From positions 1 through 40,801 of the forward strand of contig CANSTH010000007.1 of the NCBI GenBank assembly GCA_947649875.1: DNA of 40,801 nucleotides. Direction: 5' to 3'. A program made the translations under genes and the position numbers. Origin of the DNA: an uncultured Parvibacter sp. (GTDB taxonomy: Bacteria > Actinomycetota > Coriobacteriia > Coriobacteriales > Eggerthellaceae). The notes below the pieces were generated by a model, which worked only from the letters and a program-made list of their open reading frames with translations, was not told the origin of the DNA and did no database searches. Shown here one piece after another: positions 8,156 to 15,962 of the stretch (its first letter is position 1; each line of letters opens with the position of its first letter).

Positions 8156-10201
8156 ATGAGCACGAAATTGTTGATGGGAAACGAGGCGTTTGCCTGGGCT
8201 GCCCTTAAGGCAGGGGTGAACGTGGTGGCGGGATACCCCGGCACCCCCTCTTCCGAGCTGGTGGAAACAGTGGCGCGGCTGCACGCGCAGGGCACCGCCC
8301 GCGGCGTGCACGTGGAGTGGTCCACCAACGAGAAAGCCGCCCTGGAAGTGGCCGCCGCCGCTTCCTATTGCGGCGCGCGAGCCCTGTTCACCTGCAAGCA
8401 GGTGGGGCTGAACGTGGCCAGCGATGCCCTCATGAGCCTGAACTACGTGGGCGTAAACGGCGGCCTGGTGCTGTTCGTAGCCGATGACCCCGGCCCCATC
8501 TCATCCCAGACGGAACAGGATACCCGCCGCTTCGCCGCCTTCGCCAAAGTGCCGGTACTGGACCCCTCCACGCCAGAAGAAGGCTTCGCCATGATGCAGC
8601 AGGCCTTCGAGCTGTCGGAGCGTTACCACGCCCCCGTCATCGTGCGTCCCACCACCCGCATCTGTCATGCCTCCACCTTCTTTGAACTACCGGAATTCAC
8701 CGAGGCGCGACCCATCCCAGAAGAGGGGTTCCAGAAGGACCCGAAATGGGTGATCTTCCCCAAACGCGCCTTCGAAGGCCATGGCGAAGTGAACCGCCGC
8801 CTGGCCCGCATCGCCTGGGACTACGCCTTCGACCCGGAGTTCTCGCAGTTCAACCATCGGTTTGAAAACGCCAAACCCCTCGTGGGCATCGTGGCCGGCG
8901 GGGTTTCCACCCAGTATGCCCGCGAGGCGCTGACGCTGCTGGCCCAGTGGGCGGCCGAGGCAGGCATGGTGCTGCCTCCCTATCGCTTCCTGGCCGTGGG
9001 CACCCCCTACCCCTTCCCCGCAGAGACCGCTGCTGCCTTCGCCGAAGGGCTGTGCGATGCAGTTGTGTTCGAAGAGCTGGACAGCGTCCTGGAGGAAGAA
9101 CTGCTGAGGCTGGCGGGGCAGCGGCATTTGCCGCTGCGGGTTTCCGGCAAGCTAACCGGCGAGGCCCCCGACCGCGGCGAGAACAGCACCGAGGTGCTGG
9201 CGCAGCGACTGGCCCGCTTCTTCGACCGCACCACCGGAGACCAAAACTTCTCTGCCTTGGTGGAGCAACGCTTGGCCTCCTCGGCCACCGAGCCCTACGA
9301 TGGGCCGCTGCCAGTGCGGCCGCCGGTGCTGTGCGCCGGGTGCCCCCACCGCGGCAGCTTCTTCGCCATCAAGCAGGCGCTGGGGAAAACGCCAGCTGTG
9401 TTCTGCGGCGACATCGGCTGCTACACGCTGGGCAACGCCAAGCCGCTGGACGCGGTGGACACCTGCCTGTGCATGGGCGCCGGCATCACCACGGCCCAGG
9501 GCTTCTCGGTGGCGCAGCCGGGCAGCAAGGCAGTGGCGTTCGTGGGCGACTCCACGTTTTTCGCCAGCGGCATGACCGGCGTAGCCAACGCGGTGTACAA
9601 CGGCCACAACATCACTGTGGCGGTGCTGGACAACTCCACCACCGCCATGACCGGTAGCCAACCGCACCCGGGCACCGGCGTCACCCTTATGGGAGAGAAG
9701 CGCAAACCGCTGGTGATCGAAGAGGTGCTGCAGGCGTTAGGGGTGCAGTGCATTACCTTCGCCAACCCTCACAACCTGGAAGAGTCGGTGGCGGCCGCGC
9801 AGGAGGCCATCCAGTTCGACGGGCCATCGGCTATCATTTTCCGGGCGCCGTGCATCCAGCTGAAGCGGCCGGATGCCCCCGTGGTTATCAGCCAAGATAC
9901 CTGCACCGGCTGCAAGAAGTGCATCACCAGCATCGGCTGTCCTGCCATCGGGTTCAGCGCCGCCGCCGAAGGGCCGCGTTCGGGCAAACGCGGCCAGGCG
10001 TTTGTGGACGCAAGCCTGTGCGATGGCTGCGGCCTGTGCGTGCAGGTGTGCCCCTTTGGCGCTATCGAAGGGGCGGTTGCGCAGCCCTACGGCGGAGCGC
10101 GCTCAACGGCGGATAGCCCCGGCAGCAACACAGGGCCGCTCGCGCCAATCAGCCTTGATGGAGAAACCCCCGCCGAGACCGAGGAGGACATAGATGATTA
10201 A
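8156..10201 (+). CDS. iorA: Indolepyruvate:ferredoxin oxidoreductase alpha subunit
   Basis: This 681-residue thiamine-diphosphate enzyme oxidatively decarboxylates aryl 2-keto acids from aromatic amino-acid transamination to acyl-CoA and reduces ferredoxin. The N-terminal pyruvate-ferredoxin-oxidoreductase-like domain opens with MGNEAFAWAALKAGV and AGYPGTPSSE. PPVLCAGCPHRG precedes the TPP-binding part, with GDIGCYTLG and VGDSTFFASG followed by an asparagine in the expected cofactor loop. The C-terminus carries two ferredoxin motifs, CTGCKKCITSIGCP and CDGCGLCVQVCP, then a low-complexity tail of about 35 residues (ending ETEEDIDD). ATG 8156 has AAAGGAA upstream. It overlaps iorB by 8 bases, so the subunits are translationally coupled. 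Substrate preference beyond the family is not visible. Confidence 0.95.
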   Translation: MSTKLLMGNEAFAWAALKAGVNVVAGYPGTPSSELVETVARLHAQGTARGVHVEWSTNEKAALEVAAAASYCGARALFTCKQVGLNVASDALMSLNYVGVNGGLVLFVADDPGPISSQTEQDTRRFAAFAKVPVLDPSTPEEGFAMMQQAFELSERYHAPVIVRPTTRICHASTFFELPEFTEARPIPEEGFQKDPKWVIFPKRAFEGHGEVNRRLARIAWDYAFDPEFSQFNHRFENAKPLVGIVAGGVSTQYAREALTLLAQWAAEAGMVLPPYRFLAVGTPYPFPAETAAAFAEGLCDAVVFEELDSVLEEELLRLAGQRHLPLRVSGKLTGEAPDRGENSTEVLAQRLARFFDRTTGDQNFSALVEQRLASSATEPYDGPLPVRPPVLCAGCPHRGSFFAIKQALGKTPAVFCGDIGCYTLGNAKPLDAVDTCLCMGAGITTAQGFSVAQPGSKAVAFVGDSTFFASGMTGVANAVYNGHNITVAVLDNSTTAMTGSQPHPGTGVTLMGEKRKPLVIEEVLQALGVQCITFANPHNLEESVAAAQEAIQFDGPSAIIFRAPCIQLKRPDAPVVISQDTCTGCKKCITSIGCPAIGFSAAAEGPRSGKRGQAFVDASLCDGCGLCVQVCPFGAIEGAVAQPYGGARSTADSPGSNTGPLAPISLDGETPAETEEDIDD

Positions 10202-10799
10202 CGTGCTTCTTGCGGGTGTGGGCGGCCAGGGCACCGTGCTGGCAGCGAAGGTGCTGGCGAAAGCGGCCGAAGCGAAGGGCTGGCAGGTGCGCACCGCCGA
10301 AACCATCGGCATGGCGCAGCGAGGCGGCAGCGTAACCTCGCACGTGCGCATGGGGTCGTGCGGCGAGGAGGTGCTGGCGCCGCTGGTGACGAAGGGCACC
10401 GCCGATGTGGTGATTGCCTTCGAGCCGGGCGAGGCGGCCCGGGCGCTGCCCTTTTTGGCAGAGGGCGGCGTACTGGTTAGCGCCACCAGCGCCATCCAAC
10501 CGGTAACGGCGGCGCTGGCCTCCGCCCCCTACAGCGGGGATGCGGTGACAGGCGCTCTCGGAAGGGCGCTGGCGGGCTCTTCCGTCCTTTTTGTGCCTGT
10601 GGACGATGGGGCCCTGGTGAAGGCCACCGGCAACCGCAAGGCGCTGAATATGATGCTGCTGGCGGTGGCCGTGGCGCAAAACCGCATCCCCATCAGCCTG
10701 GACGAGCTGAAAGCGGCCGTTGGGGCCTGCGTGAAACCGCAGTTTGTGGCCATGAATCAAGCTGCCATAGACGAAGCCGCCAATCGCTACAGCGCCTAG
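10194..10799 (+). CDS. iorB: Indolepyruvate:ferredoxin oxidoreductase beta subunit
   Basis: This 201-residue beta (gamma-type) subunit partners IorA. It starts NVLLAGVGGQGTVLAAKVLA, the glycine-rich signature of the 2-oxoacid:ferredoxin oxidoreductase gamma domain, followed by ETIGMAQRGGSVTSHVRMG, the family's second conserved block. Length is normal. The start ATG lies inside the end of iorA. No terminator was recognised after it; the downstream DNA is the repeat-rich island described separately. Confidence 0.95.
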   Translation: MINVLLAGVGGQGTVLAAKVLAKAAEAKGWQVRTAETIGMAQRGGSVTSHVRMGSCGEEVLAPLVTKGTADVVIAFEPGEAARALPFLAEGGVLVSATSAIQPVTAALASAPYSGDAVTGALGRALAGSSVLFVPVDDGALVKATGNRKALNMMLLAVAVAQNRIPISLDELKAAVGACVKPQFVAMNQAAIDEAANRYSA

Positions 10800-11088
10800 G
10801 CGGAAACCCTACGGCTGCAATCGTCCCTATGTGAGACGGAGAGACGGAAAGGCAGCCCTGGCGCCTCGTTCCTCACAAAATGAGACATCAGGGTTGCCCC
10901 TCTGTTCTCTCAGCCCTCAGGGTTGTCCCCCTGTCTCCCTCCCCCCGGCATGAGGCTGGAACACGAGACCCCATCGGAGCGTGAATGCGCCGGCAAAGGA
11001 TGGATGGAGCAGGCCCTCCAATTTTGGCTCGCGCACCGGTAATCACCACGCGAGAGGAGCCCACGGCGGCCTCCCCCCGCCTTTCTTG

Positions 11089-11222
11089 GGCTCGCCTTCC
11101 GATGTTCGGCGCACGTCCGATGCCGGGGCAACGCCGCTCTCGCGCCACGCCGGCTCGCGTCCCCCGTCTTCGGCTCGCGTCCTCGCTCGGCTCGCCTTCC
11201 GACGTTCGGCTCACGTCCGACG
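11089..11222 (+). repeat. Two 34-base direct repeats, 100 bases apart
   Basis: Copies at 11089-11122 and 11189-11222 both read GGCTCGCCTTCCGA, then GTTCGGC and CACGTCCGA, and differ at three positions (31 of 34 identical). The DNA between them is not obviously repeated. Confidence 0.75.
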
Positions 11223-11255
11223 ATTCCCCTTCAGTGCCGCGTGCCACGATTTGCA

Positions 11256-11369
11256 GGGTTTTGGCAATTTTGGCTCCCCGAAATTGCCAAAACCCCACCC
11301 TTTTGACGGGATTCGGGGTTTTTTCATAGGGTTCTGGCAATTCTGTCCCTCAGTTTTTGCCAAAACCCT
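11256..11369. repeat. Tandem palindromes built on GGGTTTTGGCAA
   Basis: GGGTTTTGGCAATTT (11256-11270) is followed after 10 bases by its perfect complement AAATTGCCAAAACCC (11281-11295). A second hairpin uses AGGGTTCTGGCAA (11328-11340) and TTGCCAAAACCCT (11357-11369) with one mismatch. The repeated arms make this a REP/BIME-like pair. Neither hairpin is followed by a run of T residues convincing enough to call a terminator. Confidence 0.7.
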
Positions 11370-11523
11370 ACTTTTTGCGGCACGCGCCATCCGATGAGAC
11401 AAGAATGGGGCAACGGGGCAAAGTCAATGTCTCATTTTGAGCCCCAGAACGATGCACCCTACCGCACGGGCCATTGGAGTCTCCCTCTGTCTCGTGCGGA
11501 ATTGTCCCTTGTCTCATGCGGCC

Positions 11524-11940
11524 CTATTCGACCGGAGCGCTTTCTTCGCGACGAGCAGCCACTTCCAACGTGCCCACGGTGGGGATGCGCACGCACACCA
11601 GGTACAGCAGAAACACCGCCACGGCCGCCAGGATTATCCAGACGAGCGGCCGTTGTACCAGCACGGCCGATACCAGCAACACCGCGTAGGATATGGCCAG
11701 CATGCGGGCCTTCGCCTTGCCCGTCATACCGCCGGCCTCTTTGAACGGCTGCACGTAGCGGCGATACACCTTGCTTGAGGTGATGATGCGGTGACAGCGC
11801 GGCGAACAGCGGGCGCAAATAAATGTTGCCAGCAGCACCAGCGGCGTTGTGGGCAGCACGGGCACAAACACGCCAACAATTCCCAGCGCGAAACACAGCC
11901 ACGCGAACGCTAGCAGCACGATGCGAAGAATCGGATTCAT
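11524..11940 (-). CDS. DUF454 (YbaN-family) inner-membrane protein
   Basis: This 138-residue protein of unknown function has the DUF454 hallmark: a first helix (ILRIVLLAFAWLCFALGIVGVFVP), then VLPTTPLVLLATFICARCSPRCHRII, and after a polar segment a second pair of helices (MLAISYAVLLVSAVLV, LVWIILAAVAVFLLYLV). The ORF track extends upstream to 12051; ATG 11940 is chosen because AAGGAAG lies just before it and because the family begins directly with the first helix. It is monocistronic and flanked by the repeat island and the divergent toxin-antitoxin operon. Confidence 0.88.
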   Translation of the reverse strand: MNPILRIVLLAFAWLCFALGIVGVFVPVLPTTPLVLLATFICARCSPRCHRIITSSKVYRRYVQPFKEAGGMTGKAKARMLAISYAVLLVSAVLVQRPLVWIILAAVAVFLLYLVCVRIPTVGTLEVAARREESAPVE

Positions 11941-12099
11941 GGGCTTCCTTACCTTTATAGGTCCAACATGGCTATGGGGCTTTTCCCACAGTATTAGCTG
12001 CCGTAGGGGCAAGGTCAACAGAATCTCACCAATAAAGCAACATCCCCTCATTTAGCCCACATATAAGCCAGAAGAAGTCTCTCGCTTTCTAAAAATCAT

Positions 12100-12152
12100 C
12101 AAATGATAGTAGCTTTAACATCATTTGAGGTGTATTGTGTTCGTAATACAAT
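12100..12152 (+). promoter_or_regulatory. Toxin-antitoxin promoter with operator-like dyads
   Basis: TTGAGG (12125-12130) and TACAAT (12147-12152) are 16 bases apart, placing transcription start about 12 bases before the antitoxin ATG. CAAATGAT (12100-12107) and ATCATTTG (12120-12127) form a perfect dyad overlapping the -35 element, and TGTATT (12131-12136) with AATACA (12145-12150) form a second dyad covering the spacer and -10. This is the expected layout for autorepression by the HTH antitoxin. The stretch is visibly more AT-rich than its surroundings. Confidence 0.7.
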
Positions 12153-12170
12153 CAATAGAAAGGGAAGCTA

Positions 12171-12740
12171 ATGAACTCGGATATCACGTCGCAAAGCATT
12201 ATTGCGTTGCGAAAAAAATACGGGCTTTCGCAGCAGGCGTTTGCGCAGCTGCTAGGTATAGGGGCAGCCAGCATAAATCGCTACGAGAACGGCGTTACCC
12301 CCACAAAGGCCAACGCGAACCTGCTGCGAGCCGCCATGATTCCGGAATTCATGGCCGGTTGCCTTGAGCGAGAGGGAGACAAACTATCCGCTCGGCAACG
12401 GGAGTCGGTGGAAAAGGTGGTCTATGCGGAAGTGACGTTCGATGACGAAGGAGCCCTTATGGACGTTAATGAGATCTACACCCTCACCCTGCAGCAGGAA
12501 GTGCTGAACGAGAAGGCATGGGGGGTCATCGCGGAAGCTTCGAGGCTTCGGGCGGAGGCGCTCGACCGAGGCGATCAAGGCCTGGCCATGGTGTACGAGG
12601 ATATCGAGTTGCAGGTGGCAAAAGTCATCCCACAGGTGCTTTCAAACGACAGTTTAAGTCCTGTGGCACTGGGGGAGCTGCGCGGCCGCATCGATGGGCT
12701 CCAGCGCCTCGTTGACCATCGGGCCTCTAAGGCTGCCTAA
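12171..12740 (+). CDS. HTH antitoxin of a zeta/PezT-type toxin-antitoxin system
   Basis: This 189-residue protein should neutralise the toxin encoded next and repress the operon. Residues about 8-55 form an XRE-type helix-turn-helix (IIALRKKYGLSQQAFAQLLG, then ASINRYENG). Its wording resembles the HTH of MqsA/SocA-like antitoxins more than that of PezA. The C-terminal half (NEIYTLTLQQEVLNEKAW and LRGRIDGLQRLVDHRASKA) resembles the toxin-binding helical part of PezA from memory of that family. ATG 12171 has AAAGGGAAG upstream. The stop and the toxin start overlap by one base (TAATG), giving coupled synthesis. Pairing with the toxin is highly likely; the hybrid origin of the antitoxin is inference. 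Confidence 0.85.
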   Translation: MNSDITSQSIIALRKKYGLSQQAFAQLLGIGAASINRYENGVTPTKANANLLRAAMIPEFMAGCLEREGDKLSARQRESVEKVVYAEVTFDDEGALMDVNEIYTLTLQQEVLNEKAWGVIAEASRLRAEALDRGDQGLAMVYEDIELQVAKVIPQVLSNDSLSPVALGELRGRIDGLQRLVDHRASKAA

Positions 12741-13513
12741 TGGGTGCCGAGGATTTTACGGACTACGAGTTCCGCACCAAACAGGCTGAAATCACCAAAG
12801 TGCTTCTTAGCGCCTATCAGCCCATGAAATGCGATAAAGCCCAGGCGTTTCTGCTGGGAGGCCAAAGCGGTGCGGGCAAAACCACCCTACATGATGTATT
12901 GCGCGACAGGCTACCCGGCCATCCCATCAGTATCATCGGCGATGACTATAGGAAGCTTCACCCACGGTTTCATGAGCTGCAAAGGCTGCATGGCGACAAG
13001 GCGGTGGACTATACGGCGCCCTGGGCGGGGCGCATGACGGAGGCGTTGATAGAGGCTCTTTCTGCCATCGGCTACAACCTCATAATTGAGGGCACGCTGC
13101 GCACGGCGGAGGTGCCCATGAAAACCGCCGCACTACTGCGGGAGCGCGGTTATGCGGTCTCCCTCGCCCTCATGGCGGTGAAGCCGGAAATATCGCTGGT
13201 CAGCTGCCAGCTACGCTACGAGCAGATGCGCATTGCCGGCACCACTCCCCGCGCCACCGACCCAGCACACCACAACAATATCATCCAGGAAATCGCCAGC
13301 AACCTGGCCACCTTGGAGGAATGCGGCCTCTTCGATGAGACCTACCTGTACACGCGGTCCCAAGTTTGCATCTACCCCCGCGAAGGCTTCGACGGCAGCG
13401 CCAGCGAGGCACTGCGGGAAAAGCTGTTCGGCCCATGGTCAACCGAGGAAACCGGGCACCTGAAGTTCTTGCAGATGAAGCTGGAGGCGCTGCGGCAGCA
13501 GTCGCCGCGATAA
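12740..13513 (+). CDS. Zeta toxin family kinase, PezT-like
   Basis: This 257-residue protein closely follows the PezT pattern: Walker A LLGGQSGAGKTT (residues 38-49), the catalytic-aspartate region SIIGDDYRKLHP (D68/D69), AVDYTAPWAGRMTEALI, IIEGTLRTAEVPMKTA, and an RATDPAHHNNII segment matching the PezT sugar-nucleotide-site region. Known members phosphorylate UDP-N-acetylglucosamine and block peptidoglycan synthesis. The product is cytosolic and presumably held inactive by the preceding HTH protein. The reading frame and active-site motifs are complete, so the toxin is probably functional. The C-terminus ends KFLQMKLEALRQQSPR. No terminator was recognised downstream. Confidence 0.93.
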   Translation: MGAEDFTDYEFRTKQAEITKVLLSAYQPMKCDKAQAFLLGGQSGAGKTTLHDVLRDRLPGHPISIIGDDYRKLHPRFHELQRLHGDKAVDYTAPWAGRMTEALIEALSAIGYNLIIEGTLRTAEVPMKTAALLRERGYAVSLALMAVKPEISLVSCQLRYEQMRIAGTTPRATDPAHHNNIIQEIASNLATLEECGLFDETYLYTRSQVCIYPREGFDGSASEALREKLFGPWSTEETGHLKFLQMKLEALRQQSPR

Positions 13514-13792
13514 GGGCCACCCTTAGGGCTCCCGGCTTGTAGCCCTTCGGGACCCCCAGAGCGTTACCTTCCGGGGTGCCGTCTTCCGGGGCACCACATC
13601 CCGACGTTTCGCCCTCTGCGGTGTCGCCTCCTTCGAGGTGTCATTCTTTAAGGGATCTCCTGGAGGTGCGCCATCGTCTCCTCCGCCGGCTCCCACCCCC
13701 GAAGCGTCGTTCTCCGTGAGGCCTGGCTGACGGCACACCAACTTCCACGGCATCGCCTTCTGGAGGACGTCCGATGGGGCAGCGTAGACGCG

Positions 13793-14344
13793 CTACAGCG
13801 AAACGGCGACCAAAAAAGCCATGGCCACCCATGCCCCCGTCGCCAACGCGGGGGCAAAAGCGGCGCTATGGTGAAGTATGGCCTGATAGGGGCGTATCTT
13901 AACGTCGGGCACTGGATGCTGTTTCACCAGGCTAATGCCTACGAACAAAAGGCAGCCCACTGCCAACGCCACCAAACCGCCAGATAGGCCCAGGTACAAC
14001 CCCATAGCGGCAAGCAGCTTGATGTCTCCCCCACCCATGGCGGCCTTTTTCGTGAACGCCTCCCATGCAGCGGTAAGCACCAGCAGCCCTCCGCCAAGGA
14101 CGATGGCCCCCACCACTCCGTCGGACAGCGACACATTGGTGAGCGGCGCCGCTTCCACCACCGCCAAAAGGAAATCGAAGCCGCCAACCGCCGCTTCCAC
14201 CCCCAGCGCCAGCCGCCACAGTACCCAAAGCCCTACCAGCAGAAACACAGATCGGTTGGGAATAGTAAGCGTGCGCACGTCATACACCGCAACGGCCACC
14301 ATCACGCATCCAAAAGCAATATATGCCACAACCGTTGTGAACAT
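13793..14344 (-). CDS. Type IV prepilin peptidase-like membrane protease (A24, CpaA/TadV type)
   Basis: This 183-residue polytopic aspartic protease carries both catalytic motifs: D22 in YDVRTLTIPN right after the first helix, and GGGDIKLLA with D107. Such enzymes cleave the leader of type IV or Flp pilins, and the short form without an N-methylation domain is the Tad/Flp type. The track's ORF begins at 14575, but ATG 14344 is preferred: it has AAGGAT 4 bases upstream and starts directly with the first membrane helix, whereas upstream starts lack ribosome sites and add Arg-rich sequence. No pilin, ATPase or tad genes are nearby, so it is an orphan here. Confidence 0.8.
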   Translation of the reverse strand: MFTTVVAYIAFGCVMVAVAVYDVRTLTIPNRSVFLLVGLWVLWRLALGVEAAVGGFDFLLAVVEAAPLTNVSLSDGVVGAIVLGGGLLVLTAAWEAFTKKAAMGGGDIKLLAAMGLYLGLSGGLVALAVGCLLFVGISLVKQHPVPDVKIRPYQAILHHSAAFAPALATGAWVAMAFLVAVSL

Positions 14345-14744
14345 ATCATCCTTAAAGGCGCCAACTAGCGCCATCGAAGCAAGTAAGGGAGGGCGCCCGT
14401 GGGCACCTTTACCGACATGATACCCAACGAGCACGAATAATCCGCAAAGGTTGCCCATCAGTTGCTTAGAGCCGGCTTCAGGTAAGCGCCTTCTAACAAG
14501 CACCGCGCGCTGCCGGGCAAGAAACCCGCCAGACCCATCGCACCGTCCCGCGCCAAAAAGCGCCGGGGCCCGCACGCACAGAGGACCCCGGCCACGCCAA
14601 TCAAAACGTTAAATCGCCCCTGTTCCCCTTTAACGTTGTGGCCCACCCGGGCCGCAAGGGCGGACACCGGGTGGGCTCACGGGAGGGGCAGCAACGGCGG
14701 AAGCAGCGCGCGCTTTCCATGCGCCCGCGGGCTCCGCTATGCCG
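14345..14744. other. Intergenic region with operon-end hairpins
   Basis: These 400 bases between the second molybdoenzyme operon and the prepilin peptidase contain a minus-strand terminator (14554-14592), a 9-base perfect dyad AACGTTAAA/TTTAACGTT (14605-14613 and 14629-14637), and a GC-rich 10-base hairpin GCCCACCCGG/CCGGGTGGGC (14641-14650, 14667-14676). No gene was identified. Confidence 0.65.
14554..14592 (-). terminator. Intrinsic terminator of the second molybdoenzyme operon
   Basis: On the minus strand GCCGGGGTCC pairs with GGGCCCCGGC with one mismatch, followed by GC and TTTTT. It lies about 150 bases after the NrfD stop codon. The same terminator and about 40 bases before it recur in diverged form at 20316-20397. 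Confidence 0.75.
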
Positions 14745-15950
14745 TTAGTGGGAGTTCTTGTTCGGGGCCAGGTCGATGAGCTTAATGCCCAGCAGGAAGA
14801 TGAGAGCGCCCAAGGCCATGACTCCGGCGAAGATCACAAACTCCATCGTCGTGGGAAAGTAGACCAGCTCGGAATAAGCCTGGGCCACCGTACCGGACGC
14901 CTGGGAAATGGAGTGCGGAGTGAGCGAGAAGGCATCGGCGATGTTGGGAACCTGGAATCCTCCCACAATCAGCTGAACGCGCTTGCAGAAGATAGCCACC
15001 ATCGCCGCAATAGCCGCAACGATCATGGGCCCGTCGGCGCGCAGCCGGGGCACGAAGCACACGATGGCGCACAGGGCCAACAGCACAATTTGAGTCCAGA
15101 AAAACGGAGCCAACGGACCACTTACCAGCATCTCCACCACGGCCATGCCGCCCGCAGCCGGGAAGGCCTCGGTAAGCAGCTCGCATCCAAAGAAGTAAAG
15201 GTCCACCAGGCAGAAGGCGCCCAGCATCTTCCCCATGTTGTTCAGGTTCACCTGCTGAAGCTTCAGGTAGCCCAGCTTGCGAAGAACAATGCAGGCGAAC
15301 ATAACCAGGGCGGTGCCGCTCACCAGCGCCGAGCACACGAACCACGGTCCCATAACGGCGGTGTTCCACAGCTCGTGACTCACCTGGAGGCCGATGATCC
15401 ACGCAGTGACAGTGTGCACCAAAACCGCAACCACCAGACATATGGCCGACACGACGCGCAGGGCCGCATCAGACGCCTTGCCGTTTTCGTGGCGAATCGT
15501 GAGCACCAGATACACTATGGACAGCACGAAGTAGGTGCTTATCACCAGCACATCCCACATCAGCGGCGAGCTGAGGTTCGAGTACGCCACCAACTCCCAA
15601 ATGCGCAGCGGGTTGCCCAGGTCGATGATGATCATCGCCACCGCGCAGCAGGTGCAGGCCAGCGACGTCATGATGGCAATTTTCGAGATGCCGCCGAAGC
15701 CCTTAATGCCCAACACCCGCGGCACCGAGGAAATAATCAGGCCGCCGGCGGAAAGGCCCACGAACCACATGAAGCTTACGATGTAGAGACCCCAGTTGTT
15801 CAGGTTCCGCATGCCGGTTTGAATCAGGCCGCCGTTCAGTTGCATCACCCAGAAGGCCACGCCCACTGCCGCAATCACGGCGCAAATCCCTATCCCAACA
15901 TTCAGTCCTCTTCCGCCCCATTTGACGGAACGGGCAGCGTTTTCAGTCAT
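14745..15950 (-). CDS. NrfD-family membrane anchor of the second molybdoenzyme
   Basis: This 401-residue integral membrane protein has about ten hydrophobic segments and the NrfD-type feature MWFVGLSAGGLIISSV in its second helix region, with acidic residues at helix ends (IIIDLGNPLRIWEL). It probably takes electrons from menaquinol for the ferredoxin and catalytic subunits encoded upstream. It is about 100 residues longer than the 297-residue NrfD of the first operon, so the two systems are not recent duplicates. ATG 15950 follows GGGGAGA, 12 bases after the original stop of the ferredoxin reading frame. If translation of that frame ends at its internal amber codon, coupling to this gene could be weakened. 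Confidence 0.9.
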   Translation of the reverse strand: MTENAARSVKWGGRGLNVGIGICAVIAAVGVAFWVMQLNGGLIQTGMRNLNNWGLYIVSFMWFVGLSAGGLIISSVPRVLGIKGFGGISKIAIMTSLACTCCAVAMIIIDLGNPLRIWELVAYSNLSSPLMWDVLVISTYFVLSIVYLVLTIRHENGKASDAALRVVSAICLVVAVLVHTVTAWIIGLQVSHELWNTAVMGPWFVCSALVSGTALVMFACIVLRKLGYLKLQQVNLNNMGKMLGAFCLVDLYFFGCELLTEAFPAAGGMAVVEMLVSGPLAPFFWTQIVLLALCAIVCFVPRLRADGPMIVAAIAAMVAIFCKRVQLIVGGFQVPNIADAFSLTPHSISQASGTVAQAYSELVYFPTTMEFVIFAGVMALGALIFLLGIKLIDLAPNKNSH

Positions 15951-15962
15951 TGGAATCTCCCC

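Larger units (their letters stand above)
10876..11439. repeat. MITE-like segment with terminal inverted repeats
   Basis: CAAAATGAGACAT at the left (10876-10888) recurs as its reverse complement at the right (about 11427-11439). Beyond five mismatched bases both arms continue with TTGCCCC toward the interior, so the arms are about 25 bases with about 20 matches. The enclosed segment is about 540 bases with no transposase. No target-site duplication was identified. Confidence 0.55.
10800..11523. other. Repeat-rich non-coding island
   Basis: No credible gene occupies these 724 bases; the ORFs here are Arg/Pro/Ser-rich, lack homology-like motifs and overlap in several frames. It contains outer inverted repeats built on CAAAATGAGACAT, two direct copies of a 34-base sequence exactly 100 bases apart, two successive palindromes built on GGGTTTTGGCAA, and further TGTCTC/GAGACA words at both ends. 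This looks like one or more non-autonomous repeat elements inserted between iorB and the DUF454 gene. Confidence 0.7.

Noticed and set aside
10888-11397. ORFs of 114-150 residues in the repeat island
   Set aside because: They overlap in several frames, follow repeats and palindromes, are Arg/Pro/Ser-rich and have no ribosome sites.
13523-13857. Minus-strand ORFs between the zeta toxin and the prepilin peptidase
   Set aside because: Short, highly charged low-complexity products; part of the sequence is a 15-base imperfect tandem repeat (CTTCCGGGG), so it is more likely non-coding.
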